Shown piece by piece: positions 7,445 through 17,226 of a DNA stretch of 64,000 bases (position 1 is its first letter; each line of letters starts with the position of its first letter). The DNA comes from Pleurocapsa minor HA4230-MV1 (GTDB taxonomy: Bacteria; Cyanobacteriota; Cyanobacteriia; Cyanobacteriales; Xenococcaceae): contig JAHHHZ010000019.1 of assembly GCA_019359095.1 (NCBI GenBank), positions 288,477 through 352,476 on the forward strand. The letters are read 5' to 3'. A model generated the notes under the pieces. That model searched no databases. It worked only from the letters and a program-made list of their open reading frames with translations, and was not told the origin of the DNA. Position numbers and translations under genes: made by a program.

Positions 7445-9412
7445 ATGGTGGAATTGAATCGCTCGCATTTGAGACATTACAGCGTTGCCCTAATAGCCGT
7501 AATTGTCGCTTTTATTCTCACTCAACTTGTATGGTGGTTGATTCAACCCCATCTCTATCCACTGTTTCTGGCTGCTGTCATGGTGAGTTCTTGGTACGGT
7601 GGAATGGGAGCGGGATTGTTCGCCACTACTCTAGCAGCTATCTTATGTGTTTACTTTTTTATACCTATACTTGATTTGTCAACAGTTAGTCGAGATGGCA
7701 TCGTTGGATTACTTCAATTCATATTAGTAGCTTTGTTGATTATCTTCCTCAATACAAGGCTGCGCTCTACCAAACATCGCTCTGAACTTAATGCATTTCA
7801 AGCACAACGCAATTACGCTCACTTGCTAGAGAGTGAAGAACGTTATCGTCTTTTATTAGAAGGAGTTACGAACTATGCCATTTTCATGCTAGATCCAAAA
7901 GGTCAAATTACAAGTTGGAATTTGGGAGCAGAACGCATCTTAGGTTATTGCGAAGCAGAAATTATCGGTCGCTCTTTCGCTCTCATTTTTACGCCAGAAG
8001 CCATTAAGCAGGGAATACCTACTCGCGCCTTAAAAGATGCTGCAACTAAAGGGATGTCTAAAGATGATCGCTGGCACGTCCGCAAAGATGATACGAGCTT
8101 CTGGGCGCATGGTGTTGTTACTCCTTTGCGAGATGAAGAAGGTAATCTGCGCGGTTTTGCTAAGATTTTACAAGACCTAACCGAGCGCAAGCAAGCAGAA
8201 GAGGAACGGGAAGAACTATTAAGACGCGAACAAGTGGCACGTGCTGAGGCCGAATCAGCCAACCATACCAAAGATGATTTCTTAGCAGTCGTTTCCCACG
8301 AACTCCGAACGCCCATGACTGCGATTGTCGGTTGGGCTGGAATGTTACAAACGGGTATGCTAGATGAAGCAAGAACAGCTATGGCAATTGAAACAATCGA
8401 GCGAAATGCCAATTCGCAAATGCAGCTAATCGAAGATCTTTTAGATGTCTCGCGTATTGTTAGAGGTGAAATTTCACTACATTTTAGTGAGGTAGGTTTG
8501 GTTGACGTTATTAGAGCAGCGATTGAAGTCGTGCAGCCTACGGCAGATGTTAAAGAAATCGATCTAGAGTCTATACTCGTTTCTTTTGCAGAATCTCTTT
8601 TAATTAGAGGAGATTGGGATCGCTTGCAACAGGTAATATTAAATTTACTGTCCAATGCCATTAAATTTACCCCCGAAGGTGGGCGCGTCGAGGTGCGATT
8701 GTCAGTAGTCGATCGTCGCGATCAACAAACAAAGATTCGCCATGCTCAAATTCAAGTCATTGATACGGGAATTGGGATCTCTGCCGAATTTTCACCCCAT
8801 GTCTTTGACCGCTTCCGTCAGGTAGATAGTACCAGTGCCAGATCGAGTAAAGGTTTGGGTTTAGGACTGGCGATCGCGCATCATTTAGTAAAACTACATG
8901 GCGGAACTATAAAAGTAGAAAGTCTAGGGATAGGACAGGGAACTACTTTTACAGTCACTTTACCTCTTTTGGAAAGAGCGGAAGAGGTTGAGGAAGCAGA
9001 AGAAGTAAAAGAAGAAACTAATATTTCTCTAACTGGTTTGCGGGTTTTGGTTGTGGATGATGATCAGGATGCGCGAGAGTGGATGAGTGTAGTACTTGAA
9101 GAATGTGGCGCGGAAGTTATGACTGTTGATTCGGTAGACGAGGCAATTGCAGGACTAGAACGACAAAGACCAAATGTATTAGTTAGCGATATTGGTATGC
9201 CAGGGAAAGACGGTTATGCACTCATCCGTAAAATTAGAGAACTCGAATCAGAGATGGGAGGGCGCATACCTGCTGTTGCTTTGACGGCGTATGCTAGAGT
9301 TGAAGATTACCAAAAGGCTTTAGCAGAGGGGTTTCAATTACATATTTCCAAACCAGTTAAGGCGATTGAACTGATTACTGTCGTTGCTAGTCTTGCCAGA
9401 AGGAATGGATAG
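7445..9412 (+). CDS. Hybrid sensor histidine kinase (DUF4118-PAS-HisKA-HATPase-REC)
   Basis: The product has 655 residues. Residues 10-105 contain four membrane helices of the KdpD-type DUF4118 module. A PAS domain follows (about 131-250: YRLLLEGVTNYAIFML..GRSFALIF). The dimerisation domain carries the phospho-histidine H285 in AVVSHELRTPM. The ATPase has the N box at N404 (LLSNAIKF), DTGIG at 440-444 and the GLGLGLAIA loop. A short acidic linker leads to a receiver domain with D582 in VLVSDIGMPGKDG. The internal receiver plus the downstream regulator with an Hpt domain (9676) fits a multistep phosphorelay: H285 to D582 to the Hpt histidine to an aspartate. The input signal is unknown. A hairpin terminator-like structure follows at 9450. 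Confidence 0.93.
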   Translation: MVELNRSHLRHYSVALIAVIVAFILTQLVWWLIQPHLYPLFLAAVMVSSWYGGMGAGLFATTLAAILCVYFFIPILDLSTVSRDGIVGLLQFILVALLIIFLNTRLRSTKHRSELNAFQAQRNYAHLLESEERYRLLLEGVTNYAIFMLDPKGQITSWNLGAERILGYCEAEIIGRSFALIFTPEAIKQGIPTRALKDAATKGMSKDDRWHVRKDDTSFWAHGVVTPLRDEEGNLRGFAKILQDLTERKQAEEEREELLRREQVARAEAESANHTKDDFLAVVSHELRTPMTAIVGWAGMLQTGMLDEARTAMAIETIERNANSQMQLIEDLLDVSRIVRGEISLHFSEVGLVDVIRAAIEVVQPTADVKEIDLESILVSFAESLLIRGDWDRLQQVILNLLSNAIKFTPEGGRVEVRLSVVDRRDQQTKIRHAQIQVIDTGIGISAEFSPHVFDRFRQVDSTSARSSKGLGLGLAIAHHLVKLHGGTIKVESLGIGQGTTFTVTLPLLERAEEVEEAEEVKEETNISLTGLRVLVVDDDQDAREWMSVVLEECGAEVMTVDSVDEAIAGLERQRPNVLVSDIGMPGKDGYALIRKIRELESEMGGRIPAVALTAYARVEDYQKALAEGFQLHISKPVKAIELITVVASLARRNG

Positions 9413-9449
9413 GTGCGATCCGAAGGCTGCGCGGTGCGGTAGCGCAATC

Positions 9450-9482
9450 GCTTAAAAAACTTTGCTTTAGCAATTTTTAAGC
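9450..9482 (+). terminator. Hairpin, probable terminator after the hybrid kinase gene
   Basis: GCTTAAAAA at 9450-9458 pairs perfectly with TTTTTAAGC at 9474-9482, enclosing a short loop that itself can pair (GCT/AGC). It lies 38 bp after the kinase stop codon. The right arm supplies a T-run within the stem. The preceding GC-rich stretch 9415-9448 is also partly palindromic and resembles dispersed cyanobacterial repeats. Confidence 0.5.
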
Positions 9483-9675
9483 CTTGGAGTTTGAGATTGA
9501 TCCTTGGGTTTCTAATTTTGGTCAGAAGAATACCAAAAAACTGTAACAAACATTTTTATACAGATGTATCTTTTTTACTTGCTTTTGGTAGATGCCAAGT
9601 GGAACAAAAACAATTATTACTGAGGTAGATACAAATTTTGCTACTAATCGCTTTTTTTTAAAACAACTTTAATTT

Positions 9676-10737
9676 ATGAAAATTTTGGTAGTTGAGGATG
9701 ATAATTATATAGCCCAATTTATGACTACGATACTGGGCAAACAACAGCATTATATAGTCGATGTCGCTCCTGATGGTCAAAATGGCTGGGAATTGGCGAC
9801 TGCATTTAGTTATGACTTAATTTTGCTCGATATCATGTTGCCAGAAATAGATGGAATTAACCTGTGTCAACAATTACGCCAAGAAGGTTGTCATACACCT
9901 ATTTTGATGATTACGGCAAAAGATAGCGAAACCGACAAGGTGAAAGGGTTAGATGCAGGTGCAGATGATTATTTAGTTAAACCCTTCAATTTTCAAGAGT
10001 TATTGGCTAGAATTCGCGCTTTACTGCGTCGAGGAAATACATCTTTGCCGACGGTATTGGAATGGGGTCTTTTACGGCTCGATCCTAGTAGCTGTCAAGT
10101 TACCTATGACAATCAAGTTTTGCACGTTACAGCCAAAGAATATGCCTTATTGGAGCTTTTTCTCAGGAACGGTCAGCGCGTTTTCAGTCGTAGTGTGATC
10201 GTCGATCTTTTATGGAATTTAGAAGAGCCTCCTCAAGAAGATACGATTAAGTCTTACATTAAAAGCTTAAGGCAAAAACTCAAAGCAGCAGGTGCGCCAA
10301 GTGATTTGATTGAAACGGTGTATGGTTTGGGTTATCATTTAAAACTACTGAAAAAAGAGTCAGCCGAGCCAGATCTCAACGAGATGAAACAACAAATTTT
10401 ATCAGCAGTAGCTGAATTTCGAGACGCTCTTAAAGGGGGAATTAGCGATCGCCTCTCAGTAATAGATTTAGCAATTCAAGCTTTAGGTCGAAATAAACTA
10501 AGTCGGCAATTACGGCAAAAAGCAGAACAGGAAGCTCATAAGTTAGCAGGTGCGTTAGGTTGTGCTGGTTTTATCGAAGGGTCACGAATAGCGCAAGAAA
10601 TAGAGACACTGCTTGGGAAACAAAATTGCTACGATCAAACCCAGTTTCTAAGCTTATCTAAACTTATCCAAGAATTACATTGTCAAATTGAAATTGCTCC
10701 AACTCATTTTATTGGAATAGAAGCTATATCGACATAG
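9676..10737 (+). CDS. OmpR-type response regulator with C-terminal Hpt domain
   Basis: The product has 353 residues. The receiver domain (1-115) has E8/D9, the phospho-acceptor D52 in LILLDIMLPEIDG, T80 and K102. The winged-helix DNA-binding domain (about 128-225) contains the OmpR-type VTAKEYALLELFLRNGQRVFSR and the recognition helix near IKSYIKSLRQKL, ending in VYGLGYHL. The C-terminal part (about 236-330) is an Hpt domain with AHKLAGALG, placing the phospho-histidine at H288. An aspartate receiver, DNA-binding and Hpt in one chain lets this protein accept and relay phosphate. It follows the hybrid kinase by 263 bp on the same strand, its likely partner, although the hairpin between them suggests separate transcription. 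Confidence 0.9.
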   Translation: MKILVVEDDNYIAQFMTTILGKQQHYIVDVAPDGQNGWELATAFSYDLILLDIMLPEIDGINLCQQLRQEGCHTPILMITAKDSETDKVKGLDAGADDYLVKPFNFQELLARIRALLRRGNTSLPTVLEWGLLRLDPSSCQVTYDNQVLHVTAKEYALLELFLRNGQRVFSRSVIVDLLWNLEEPPQEDTIKSYIKSLRQKLKAAGAPSDLIETVYGLGYHLKLLKKESAEPDLNEMKQQILSAVAEFRDALKGGISDRLSVIDLAIQALGRNKLSRQLRQKAEQEAHKLAGALGCAGFIEGSRIAQEIETLLGKQNCYDQTQFLSLSKLIQELHCQIEIAPTHFIGIEAIST

Positions 10738-10863
10738 AGAAATAAGAAGTAAAAAGTAAGAAGTCGCTATAGGTTATAGGTTAGTTTCAGGAGGCAGGAG
10801 GCAGAAGTTTAATTGAGTACTACGTAGCTATTTCCTATTTCTTATTTCTTATTTCCTACTTTC
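10737..10863. repeat. Imperfect AT-rich inverted repeat
   Basis: Left arm (10737-10764) is built of AGAAATAAGAAGTAAAAAG-like purine repeats; right arm (about 10830-10863) is the pyrimidine counterpart TTTCCTATTTCTTATTTC and so on. The arms pair imperfectly around a central GGAGGCAGGAGGCAG duplicate. This is the kind of dispersed intergenic repeat often seen in cyanobacteria and may also end transcription of the regulator gene. Confidence 0.45.
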
Positions 10864-10925
10864 GAGCCGATGATTTCTTATCCTAGCCAATTAACGTACT
10901 GCGATAAAAATGAGAGGAGAGAAGA

Positions 10926-11586
10926 ATGAGAATTCGCCAACGAATTCAAGCTAAGTTTGTCACTGTAGGAGTAAGCGCGATCGCTTTTATATTAGTTTCT
11001 TGTTCAACTTCCGCTGTCTTTGGACAAACTCCGCAAATACCCAATTTAAATTTACCGCAGCTTAACAATTTGCTGGTTTCTAATAGTTAGTGACGAAGCC
11101 GTTGAGACAGGCACGGTGAACTTGGATGGTAGTGGATTATTTACGCTCGCTACTCCTATAACCACCAATGGAGGCAATAAGCCGATCGATCAACGAGTTG
11201 CAACTATTGAAAATAATCTCGAACAAATTGTCAGCAGTAATTATGATCGCTTAGAAGTTACGACGCAAATTGATCAGAGTAGTGGTTTGCCAATTATCTC
11301 TGTCAACAACCGCTATTTAATGACTGTAACCACCTTAGATGCCCAAATACACGGAAGCAATCCACAAAGACTGGCAAATGAATTCGCTTCCATTGTCAAA
11401 ACGTCGCTACAAATAGCAAAAAGACAAAGACAGCCCAAGTTTCTTGTCCGTCAGGGAATCATTTCTGGAGGAATTATTATTGGTGCGCTCGCTTTTAGTA
11501 GTGTATTTGCCACCTGGCAGCGACGCTACCGACGTCAAAAGCAAAGAATAGAAGCCGAAACACCCGAAAATCCTTTAAATCCTTGA
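10926..11586 (+). pseudogene. MscS-type channel N-terminal remnant, frameshifted and truncated
   Basis: ATG 10926 begins a signal-peptide-like segment (FVTVGVSAIAFILVSCSTSAVFG) and then QTPQIPNLNLPQLNNLLVSN, ending at TAG 11088-11090. The coding signal continues in another frame from about 11083 with SDEAVETGTVNLDGSGLFTLA and on to a single membrane helix near the end (IISGGIIIGALAFSSVFATW) and a charged tail. I recognise this as the periplasmic leader that precedes the MscS channel core in a group of cyanobacterial proteins. One frameshift around 11074-11090 breaks it, and the channel domain itself is missing after 11586. Translation from the GTG at 11116 could still give a 156-residue membrane-anchored stub. 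Confidence 0.65.
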
Positions 11587-11617
11587 TTAATTGAGGTGTT
11601 TATCCATCGACTAATCA

Positions 11618-11642
11618 AAGATAACCAGATTGTCTTTATCTT
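11618..11642. terminator. Weak hairpin between convergent genes
   Basis: AAGATAA at 11618-11624 pairs with TTATCTT at 11636-11642. It lies between the convergent MscS-like remnant and the tamB-like gene, where a shared terminator is expected. The stem is AT-only, so the assignment is tentative. Confidence 0.3.
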
Positions 11643-11712
11643 CCATTCAGGTAGTGATAGAAATCTCTATGTAGGTTATAGATTTTAGCGTCGAGCTAAG
11701 AAACAGAGAATT

Positions 11713-14700
11713 TTAAAATTGTTTTTGATATCTAACTTGAAATTCATTAAAAAAGTAATCGTAGGTAGCACTAACAGAATCATCATTAGTTAACTGGTAA
11801 GTCCCTTCGAGTGTAGGATAAATTTGCAGATAATCTAAGCCTATTTTTTCGCCCAAGTTATTAATCGTTTCATCGGCAAAATTAAAGATTTCTTGCTCTA
11901 TGGGTGTAATGAGAAATTGAGTTACGCCAAATTCAAATAATTGTTCTTCGTTACTATCTTGTAATTGTTCAGCTAAACCGATAAATTTATTGCCTAGTAG
12001 AGAAATAATTGCACCTTGACTACGAGGAGGATTGCTACTTAAATTAACGGCGGGAGAATTGATCAACTCTCTTGCCGAGCCTTCTGCAAAAGCATTGAAA
12101 TTAACACATTTTGATAGCTGGTTTAGCTCCTCTTGAGTGTAAATATTAGCTTCAAATAGAGGTTCAAAGGGTGGTTCAATCCGACAGAGATTTCTAGGAG
12201 CTTCGTTAATACGAGGGATTATTTCCTCTGCTTCCCCTTCTACAGCTAGAGTAACGTCAATGGTTTCGTTTCTTCCAACTTGAGCAATTGGAGCGGGAAT
12301 TTCATTGTCATCGACTACGCCAAGATCGATATTGGCAAGTTCGGATACTTCAGTTTGCAACCTGATATCGATCAAAGGATTAAGAATAGTTTCTTCTGGA
12401 TCGAAAACGATCGCATTGTCATAATCTCGTTGGAGATTGAATTCGCTGCTGGCAAAATCGACATTGGCTTGTGTTAGTTGTAGTGTTCCGCCTGCTTGTA
12501 TTTCTGGTACATTATTGGCTGCACCATTTAAAATTAGATCCCCACCGAGGACAAACCTATATACCGATGCAAACTGGAATCGGAGATCTTCTATAGCTAC
12601 AGTAAAATCTTGTAGTCGAGGCCGAAAAGCATTTTCAGTATTAGTATTATTGCTGTTAGTCGAGGCTGTTTCTGTGTTCTCTGATTCTGACTCATCATCA
12701 GGTACAAATGCCTGACCGTCGAATAGTTCTATTTCTCCACCAATTAAAGGACTAAAAGCATCTCCTGTAATGATTATTTCACCTTCAACACCACCTTCAT
12801 ATAATTGGTCTAGATCGATTTCACTTTCTTGGAATACTAGAGTTAGGGGATTATTAATCTTGTTTCTTGGCTCTAATAAAGGTAAAACCCCTGTTGCAGA
12901 TATTTTACTCTTGGCAAAAGTACCTGCTAACTGTTGAACTTTGATTAGTCTTTCCTCTATAGCAATTTCGGCGGTAACGTCTAGAGGTTCGGTGAAGGCA
13001 GCAGTTTGCAGAGTAGTATTATTTAAGATAATTTCTCCCGTAGCATCAAGATCTTGTACGAAAAAATCTTGGCTTAAATCCAAACGTCCATTGGCAGCTA
13101 GAGTTACATCTGCTTCACCACCCAAAAACTCGATCGCGCCTCCTGTAAAACCATCAATTAAAGCAATTCCACCCTCATCTAAATTTGCTGTTAAACTCAC
13201 TCGATCGTTTCCTGGTTTAATCGGAAAGGGAATACTTGCCTGTATTTGTGCCGAGGGGGTTTGTGTGGTGTCTAATTCTAGTCGAGCATTATTATAAACG
13301 TAGTTTCCAGCTATTTTGGGTAAAGAGCGATCGCTCAAGGTAGCATTTTCTAGAGTAATATCTCCGATAATTCTAGGAGTTGGTAGTGTTCCTGAAACTT
13401 CGCCTGTAGTGCTGATTCTGCCAGCTAAATCTACGGGAATATCGATAAAATTACCAATTGTATCTATCGGTAGATCTTGAATCTTAAAATCAGCCGTAAC
13501 TTGTTCTGATCTGAGTTTACCTTCTAATGCCACAACAGCTTGGGCTAACTGAATTAACAAAGAATCGAGAGCCAATACACCATTGTTATAATTCCCTTCA
13601 ATTAATAGCTCATCAATGTTAATTATTCCTGGTTGTCTGGGAATATCAAAGACAACATCCCTACTAGTATCCCAAAGCCAATTATTACCAAATATTTGCC
13701 AAGTTAGATTAGGAGAAGTTAAGCTACCTGAGATCGCTACATTTCCTGTATACGCACCTTCAAGATCTAACGGTACTGCCAATCCATTGGATTCGGCAGC
13801 TATTTGTTGTAATCGTTGTTGGACGATGATTAATAGTTTTAGTAAATAGCTGACTTTGGCATCTTTTTTGCCTACAGACAAGCTTGATAAAGCGTTAGCC
13901 TCTGCTAAATCTGGAGGTTGAAAGAGTTCGGTTACTCTTTGTAAATCGTACCAACCAAAAGCCGAAATGAGATCTTGAATATATGCCTGGGGAATATTTA
14001 GCGTTCCTTCTATTTCTTGAGTTGCTAAATTTAATGCACCCTGCAAAGTATAAATGCTATTACCGAATTCTAAAACCGCAGAAGTCAATCTAGCTAAGTT
14101 TTCTTCAGGAAGGTAAGCAAACTGTGCTGTTATAGCCTCTCCGTCGATATAACCGACACTGGGGTCGATTACTTCCACTTCTCCCGTAGTTGCCAAGGTA
14201 AATAAATTAACTAAAGCTTCCCCTGTTACGTCCCCTGTTAATGCTTCGGTAATTCCTAAATTAGTTGCAGGACTTAAATTAAGTATAGATAAAGGAAAAT
14301 TCCGAACATCTATATCTAAAACCTCTCCTTGACGGTTGGCAGCGACGACAATTGGTTCTGGTGTTCCTTCTCCTTGACGTAATCTAATGAAAGTGGGTAA
14401 ATAAGGCAAAGGACATTGTGAGTTTTGACAGGGTTCTAAATCCGCAGCAATTATATCTTGTTGTCCCTGTAAATTAATTGATAGTTCTTCTCCTGGGGAG
14501 ACGTTGACTGTTCCCGATAATCTCGGCTCAAATGCAGTATTACCTACAGCAAAATTTTGTAGTCGTAAGTTACCTGTTAAATTTAAATTACCTGGATTTA
14601 GAGACTGAGTTAATAAGTTTTGTCCTCGTAAGCGTCCAGTAAAAGCAGCATTCCCTGCTAAATCGAAGTTTTCTGCTATTAATTGATTATTAGCAGCTAT

Positions 14701-16803
14701 ATTATCTAGTAACTCATTAGGTAAAGTATTTAAATTAGAGTTAGCTTGGAGATTGAGATCGACATTGGCAATATCAAAATTTTTAGCCAGATTACTTAAA
14801 ACTATTTCTCCTTCTGCTTCTAAAGACTGTTCCCCAACTTGAACTGCCACATTATTAGTCTTAACAGTAACTTGATTTGCTGCTATTGAGTTTAAATCTG
14901 CCGACAAGTCAAACTGTGCATCTATGGGTTCTGCAAGCTCGACATTAGTGAGAAAATTACTCGCAGGAATATTTATAGCATTAGCAGCAATATTTAAATT
15001 ACCAGAATCGATCCCACTTCTGAGAGAAACATCACCGCTACCAACATCGAGATTGAGATTAGCAACGCCATCAATAGTATTTAAGGCTTGAGGTGCAAAT
15101 TTGCCATTTAATCTGACTGTACCAGTTTCTAGAGCTACTAGTTCATTTAGCTGTAATTGTTCTGATACTAGTGGCTGCAAAAAAGGATTTAAAGTTACAT
15201 TGTTAGCATCTAAAACAGCCTGCCAGTTATTCTCGGCTAAGTTAGCAGTACCGCTAAGATTTATTTCTCCCGAATTTACTTTTAAATTGGTATCGCGAAC
15301 CGTTAAGATTGAGTCGTCATACAAGATTTCTCCCGTTCCCGAAAGATCAGTTTTACTGGTTGTATTAACAGAAGGTGCTTGCCAGTTGACCAACACCTCT
15401 GGTTGAGCGACAGTACCATCTACTATAGCCACCGCAGTAACTCGATCGACATTAAACGGCACGGAATTAGCAAAATAAGGCTGAAGCAATTCTTCGGCTG
15501 GTAATTGTGCCTGTAACTTAAATCCTAACGGCATTGCCGATTTTTGAGCATCACCCACATTGGTTTGAACTAAACCTTGTCCTGTAATTTTTCCACCTGC
15601 TGCGGGAATAATACTCAAGTCTTCTAGAACTATTTTCTCTAAACTTGCTGCTAATTCTGCTTCTACTGTGTTAAGTTTAGTTTCAGCGATAGTAACGGGT
15701 TGGGTATTACCGATCGTTCCTTGAAGTAAAGGCTTAGTTATCGCACCTGATAACTTTAAATCCGCCTTAATTACCCCTGTCACATCTACTGGCGATCGCA
15801 CTGGTGCAATATTCAGTAATTTTTTTAAAGCAAAAGACGGTACTGTTATATCCACGTCATAACCCTTTTTCCAGTGAATGCGACCATCTACACGAGCAAC
15901 AATATCGCCGATGCTAGCTTGGGTATTGTTAATTTTTACTTTTTCACCTTGAAAACGTAAACGCGATCGCGCTTTAATTGGCTTGTCTAACTGTTCGGTT
16001 TTTGCTTTAATCTGTTGTAGATTGAGAGTGCCTTGGATGCGAGTATTATTTATCTTTTTAAAAGAAGGAATATTAATATTCAAGTTGGCGTTTAATTCAC
16101 CATTTTGAAGATTAATTGGTAAATTATTTGGTAGTAAAGGTATAACTTTTGATAGAAATAAATCCTGCACCAAAATTTGTGTTTTTGTCTGACCCGTTTC
16201 AATCGAGGTTTTTCCAGCTATATTAGCTGTAGCCTCGCCAATTTCTGTCTCCAAATCGTAGCGAAGATCTTGAGGTTGAGCTTGATTATAGTTAACTTCA
16301 CCGTCTACCTGTAAGTTAATCGGGTTAGGTTTTTCGTTGGTTAGTAGTGCTACTTCTCCAGATTCAATCGCAACGGTAATATCGAAATCAATCGGTAATC
16401 CTCCGCCTTCTGATGAACCAGAAGGTAATTCCAACCACGAACCATTTTTATCTTGTTTGAGATAAATATCAGGATCGATTAAAGTAACTTCAAGTGGCAG
16501 AACACCACGAAAAAGAACTGGAAGAAGATTAAATGCAACTTTAACTCGATCTATAGTTGCATAGTCTGGATCTTCGTCATTGACAGAAACAGTAGATTTG
16601 TCAAAAGTAATACTGTTCAACGAAAAACTTTCTACATCTCCCAGATCGATAGGACGTTCTAAGCTTTTGTTTAATTGCTGTTCTAAAAAAGGAGGAAGCT
16701 TTTTTGTTACTACCCATCTCGTTCCTATACATCCTAATACGCCAAAGGCAAGAATTATACTACCAATAGCAATGGTTGATGGTTTTTTAAAAAGTGTCAC
16801 CAA
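11713..16803 (-). CDS. tamB: TamB-like translocation/assembly module protein (DUF490)
   Basis: The product has 1696 residues. One N-terminal membrane anchor (about residues 12-30) is followed by a very long AsmA-like beta-repeat region (for example DPDYATIDRVKVAFNLLPVL), then repeated blocks of the TamB type (GTIGNTQPVTIAETKLN; GEIILNNTTLQ; GEIELFDGQAFVPDD). The last 250 residues match the DUF490 C-terminus: LRLQTEVSEL, then INSPAVNLSSNPPRSQGAIISLLG, and a beta-strand ending in VRYQKQF with a terminal phenylalanine. TamB is anchored in the inner membrane, spans the periplasm and works with Omp85 proteins in outer-membrane protein or lipid transport. The length is at the upper end for cyanobacterial homologues. 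It is monocistronic; no Omp85 gene is adjacent. Confidence 0.9.
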   Translation of the reverse strand: MVTLFKKPSTIAIGSIILAFGVLGCIGTRWVVTKKLPPFLEQQLNKSLERPIDLGDVESFSLNSITFDKSTVSVNDEDPDYATIDRVKVAFNLLPVLFRGVLPLEVTLIDPDIYLKQDKNGSWLELPSGSSEGGGLPIDFDITVAIESGEVALLTNEKPNPINLQVDGEVNYNQAQPQDLRYDLETEIGEATANIAGKTSIETGQTKTQILVQDLFLSKVIPLLPNNLPINLQNGELNANLNINIPSFKKINNTRIQGTLNLQQIKAKTEQLDKPIKARSRLRFQGEKVKINNTQASIGDIVARVDGRIHWKKGYDVDITVPSFALKKLLNIAPVRSPVDVTGVIKADLKLSGAITKPLLQGTIGNTQPVTIAETKLNTVEAELAASLEKIVLEDLSIIPAAGGKITGQGLVQTNVGDAQKSAMPLGFKLQAQLPAEELLQPYFANSVPFNVDRVTAVAIVDGTVAQPEVLVNWQAPSVNTTSKTDLSGTGEILYDDSILTVRDTNLKVNSGEINLSGTANLAENNWQAVLDANNVTLNPFLQPLVSEQLQLNELVALETGTVRLNGKFAPQALNTIDGVANLNLDVGSGDVSLRSGIDSGNLNIAANAINIPASNFLTNVELAEPIDAQFDLSADLNSIAANQVTVKTNNVAVQVGEQSLEAEGEIVLSNLAKNFDIANVDLNLQANSNLNTLPNELLDNIAANNQLIAENFDLAGNAAFTGRLRGQNLLTQSLNPGNLNLTGNLRLQNFAVGNTAFEPRLSGTVNVSPGEELSINLQGQQDIIAADLEPCQNSQCPLPYLPTFIRLRQGEGTPEPIVVAANRQGEVLDIDVRNFPLSILNLSPATNLGITEALTGDVTGEALVNLFTLATTGEVEVIDPSVGYIDGEAITAQFAYLPEENLARLTSAVLEFGNSIYTLQGALNLATQEIEGTLNIPQAYIQDLISAFGWYDLQRVTELFQPPDLAEANALSSLSVGKKDAKVSYLLKLLIIVQQRLQQIAAESNGLAVPLDLEGAYTGNVAISGSLTSPNLTWQIFGNNWLWDTSRDVVFDIPRQPGIINIDELLIEGNYNNGVLALDSLLIQLAQAVVALEGKLRSEQVTADFKIQDLPIDTIGNFIDIPVDLAGRISTTGEVSGTLPTPRIIGDITLENATLSDRSLPKIAGNYVYNNARLELDTTQTPSAQIQASIPFPIKPGNDRVSLTANLDEGGIALIDGFTGGAIEFLGGEADVTLAANGRLDLSQDFFVQDLDATGEIILNNTTLQTAAFTEPLDVTAEIAIEERLIKVQQLAGTFAKSKISATGVLPLLEPRNKINNPLTLVFQESEIDLDQLYEGGVEGEIIITGDAFSPLIGGEIELFDGQAFVPDDESESENTETASTNSNNTNTENAFRPRLQDFTVAIEDLRFQFASVYRFVLGGDLILNGAANNVPEIQAGGTLQLTQANVDFASSEFNLQRDYDNAIVFDPEETILNPLIDIRLQTEVSELANIDLGVVDDNEIPAPIAQVGRNETIDVTLAVEGEAEEIIPRINEAPRNLCRIEPPFEPLFEANIYTQEELNQLSKCVNFNAFAEGSARELINSPAVNLSSNPPRSQGAIISLLGNKFIGLAEQLQDSNEEQLFEFGVTQFLITPIEQEIFNFADETINNLGEKIGLDYLQIYPTLEGTYQLTNDDSVSATYDYFFNEFQVRYQKQF

Positions 16804-17226
16804 TGTTTGTAATTAAAATTATTTGGCTCTTGAGACATTAATTTTTTATCAAAGGCTTTTCTAGAAACTAAAAACCTTTTGAGTAGCAAGTAATCGCAAT
16901 TTATTTTGCTCTGGTGTTTAGAGTAATTAAATAATCAACTAAAAGTTATCTACTATTAGATGTAGATCCAGTAAAAAATTATTCCTATTTCAAGCTTTAA
17001 CTATTTACCAATGAAATAAGATTGCTATACAAAGAGCATCAAAACTTCAAAAAATCGTCACTTCAAAGTCATATCATCTATCTAAATTAAAAATATCAGT
17101 TTGAAGTCAAGTAAAAAATCTCCTCCACTCACTTCAAACTGATTTCCCTAACTCTAATACTATGCAATCAAAATCATATTTATTTTCAAATTTTACTACA
17201 AACAAACTATAGGTAAATTTCAACAA
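16804..17226. other. Divergent promoter region between tamB-like and htrA-like genes
   Basis: No gene was seen in these 423 AT-rich bases. They hold the promoters of two divergent envelope genes. The motif ACTTCAAA occurs at about 17044, 17060 and 17131, with an inverted copy at 17100-17107; two of the copies form the perfect inverted repeat listed separately. Confidence 0.5.
17095..17143. promoter_or_regulatory. Perfect 13-bp inverted repeat upstream of htrA-like gene
   Basis: ATCAGTTTGAAGT (17095-17107) and ACTTCAAACTGAT (17131-17143) are exact reverse complements separated by 23 bases. The repeat lies 83 bases before the protease start codon. It could be a dimeric regulator site or an RNA hairpin in the leader. 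No poly-T follows, and it is not downstream of any gene on the plus strand, so a terminator is less likely. Confidence 0.5.

Noticed and set aside
7945..8661. Long minus-strand frame (238 codons) inside the histidine kinase gene
   Set aside because: It is opposite well-conserved kinase domains, shows no family pattern and is rich in Ser/Arg as expected of an antisense frame.
9413..9449. GC-rich stretch after the kinase as a tRNA or small RNA gene
   Set aside because: No cloverleaf, no T-loop consensus; it looks like a dispersed palindromic repeat.
12941..13297. Plus-strand frame of 118 codons inside tamB-like gene
   Set aside because: Ser/Lys-rich antisense shadow of a repetitive beta-protein gene without homology.
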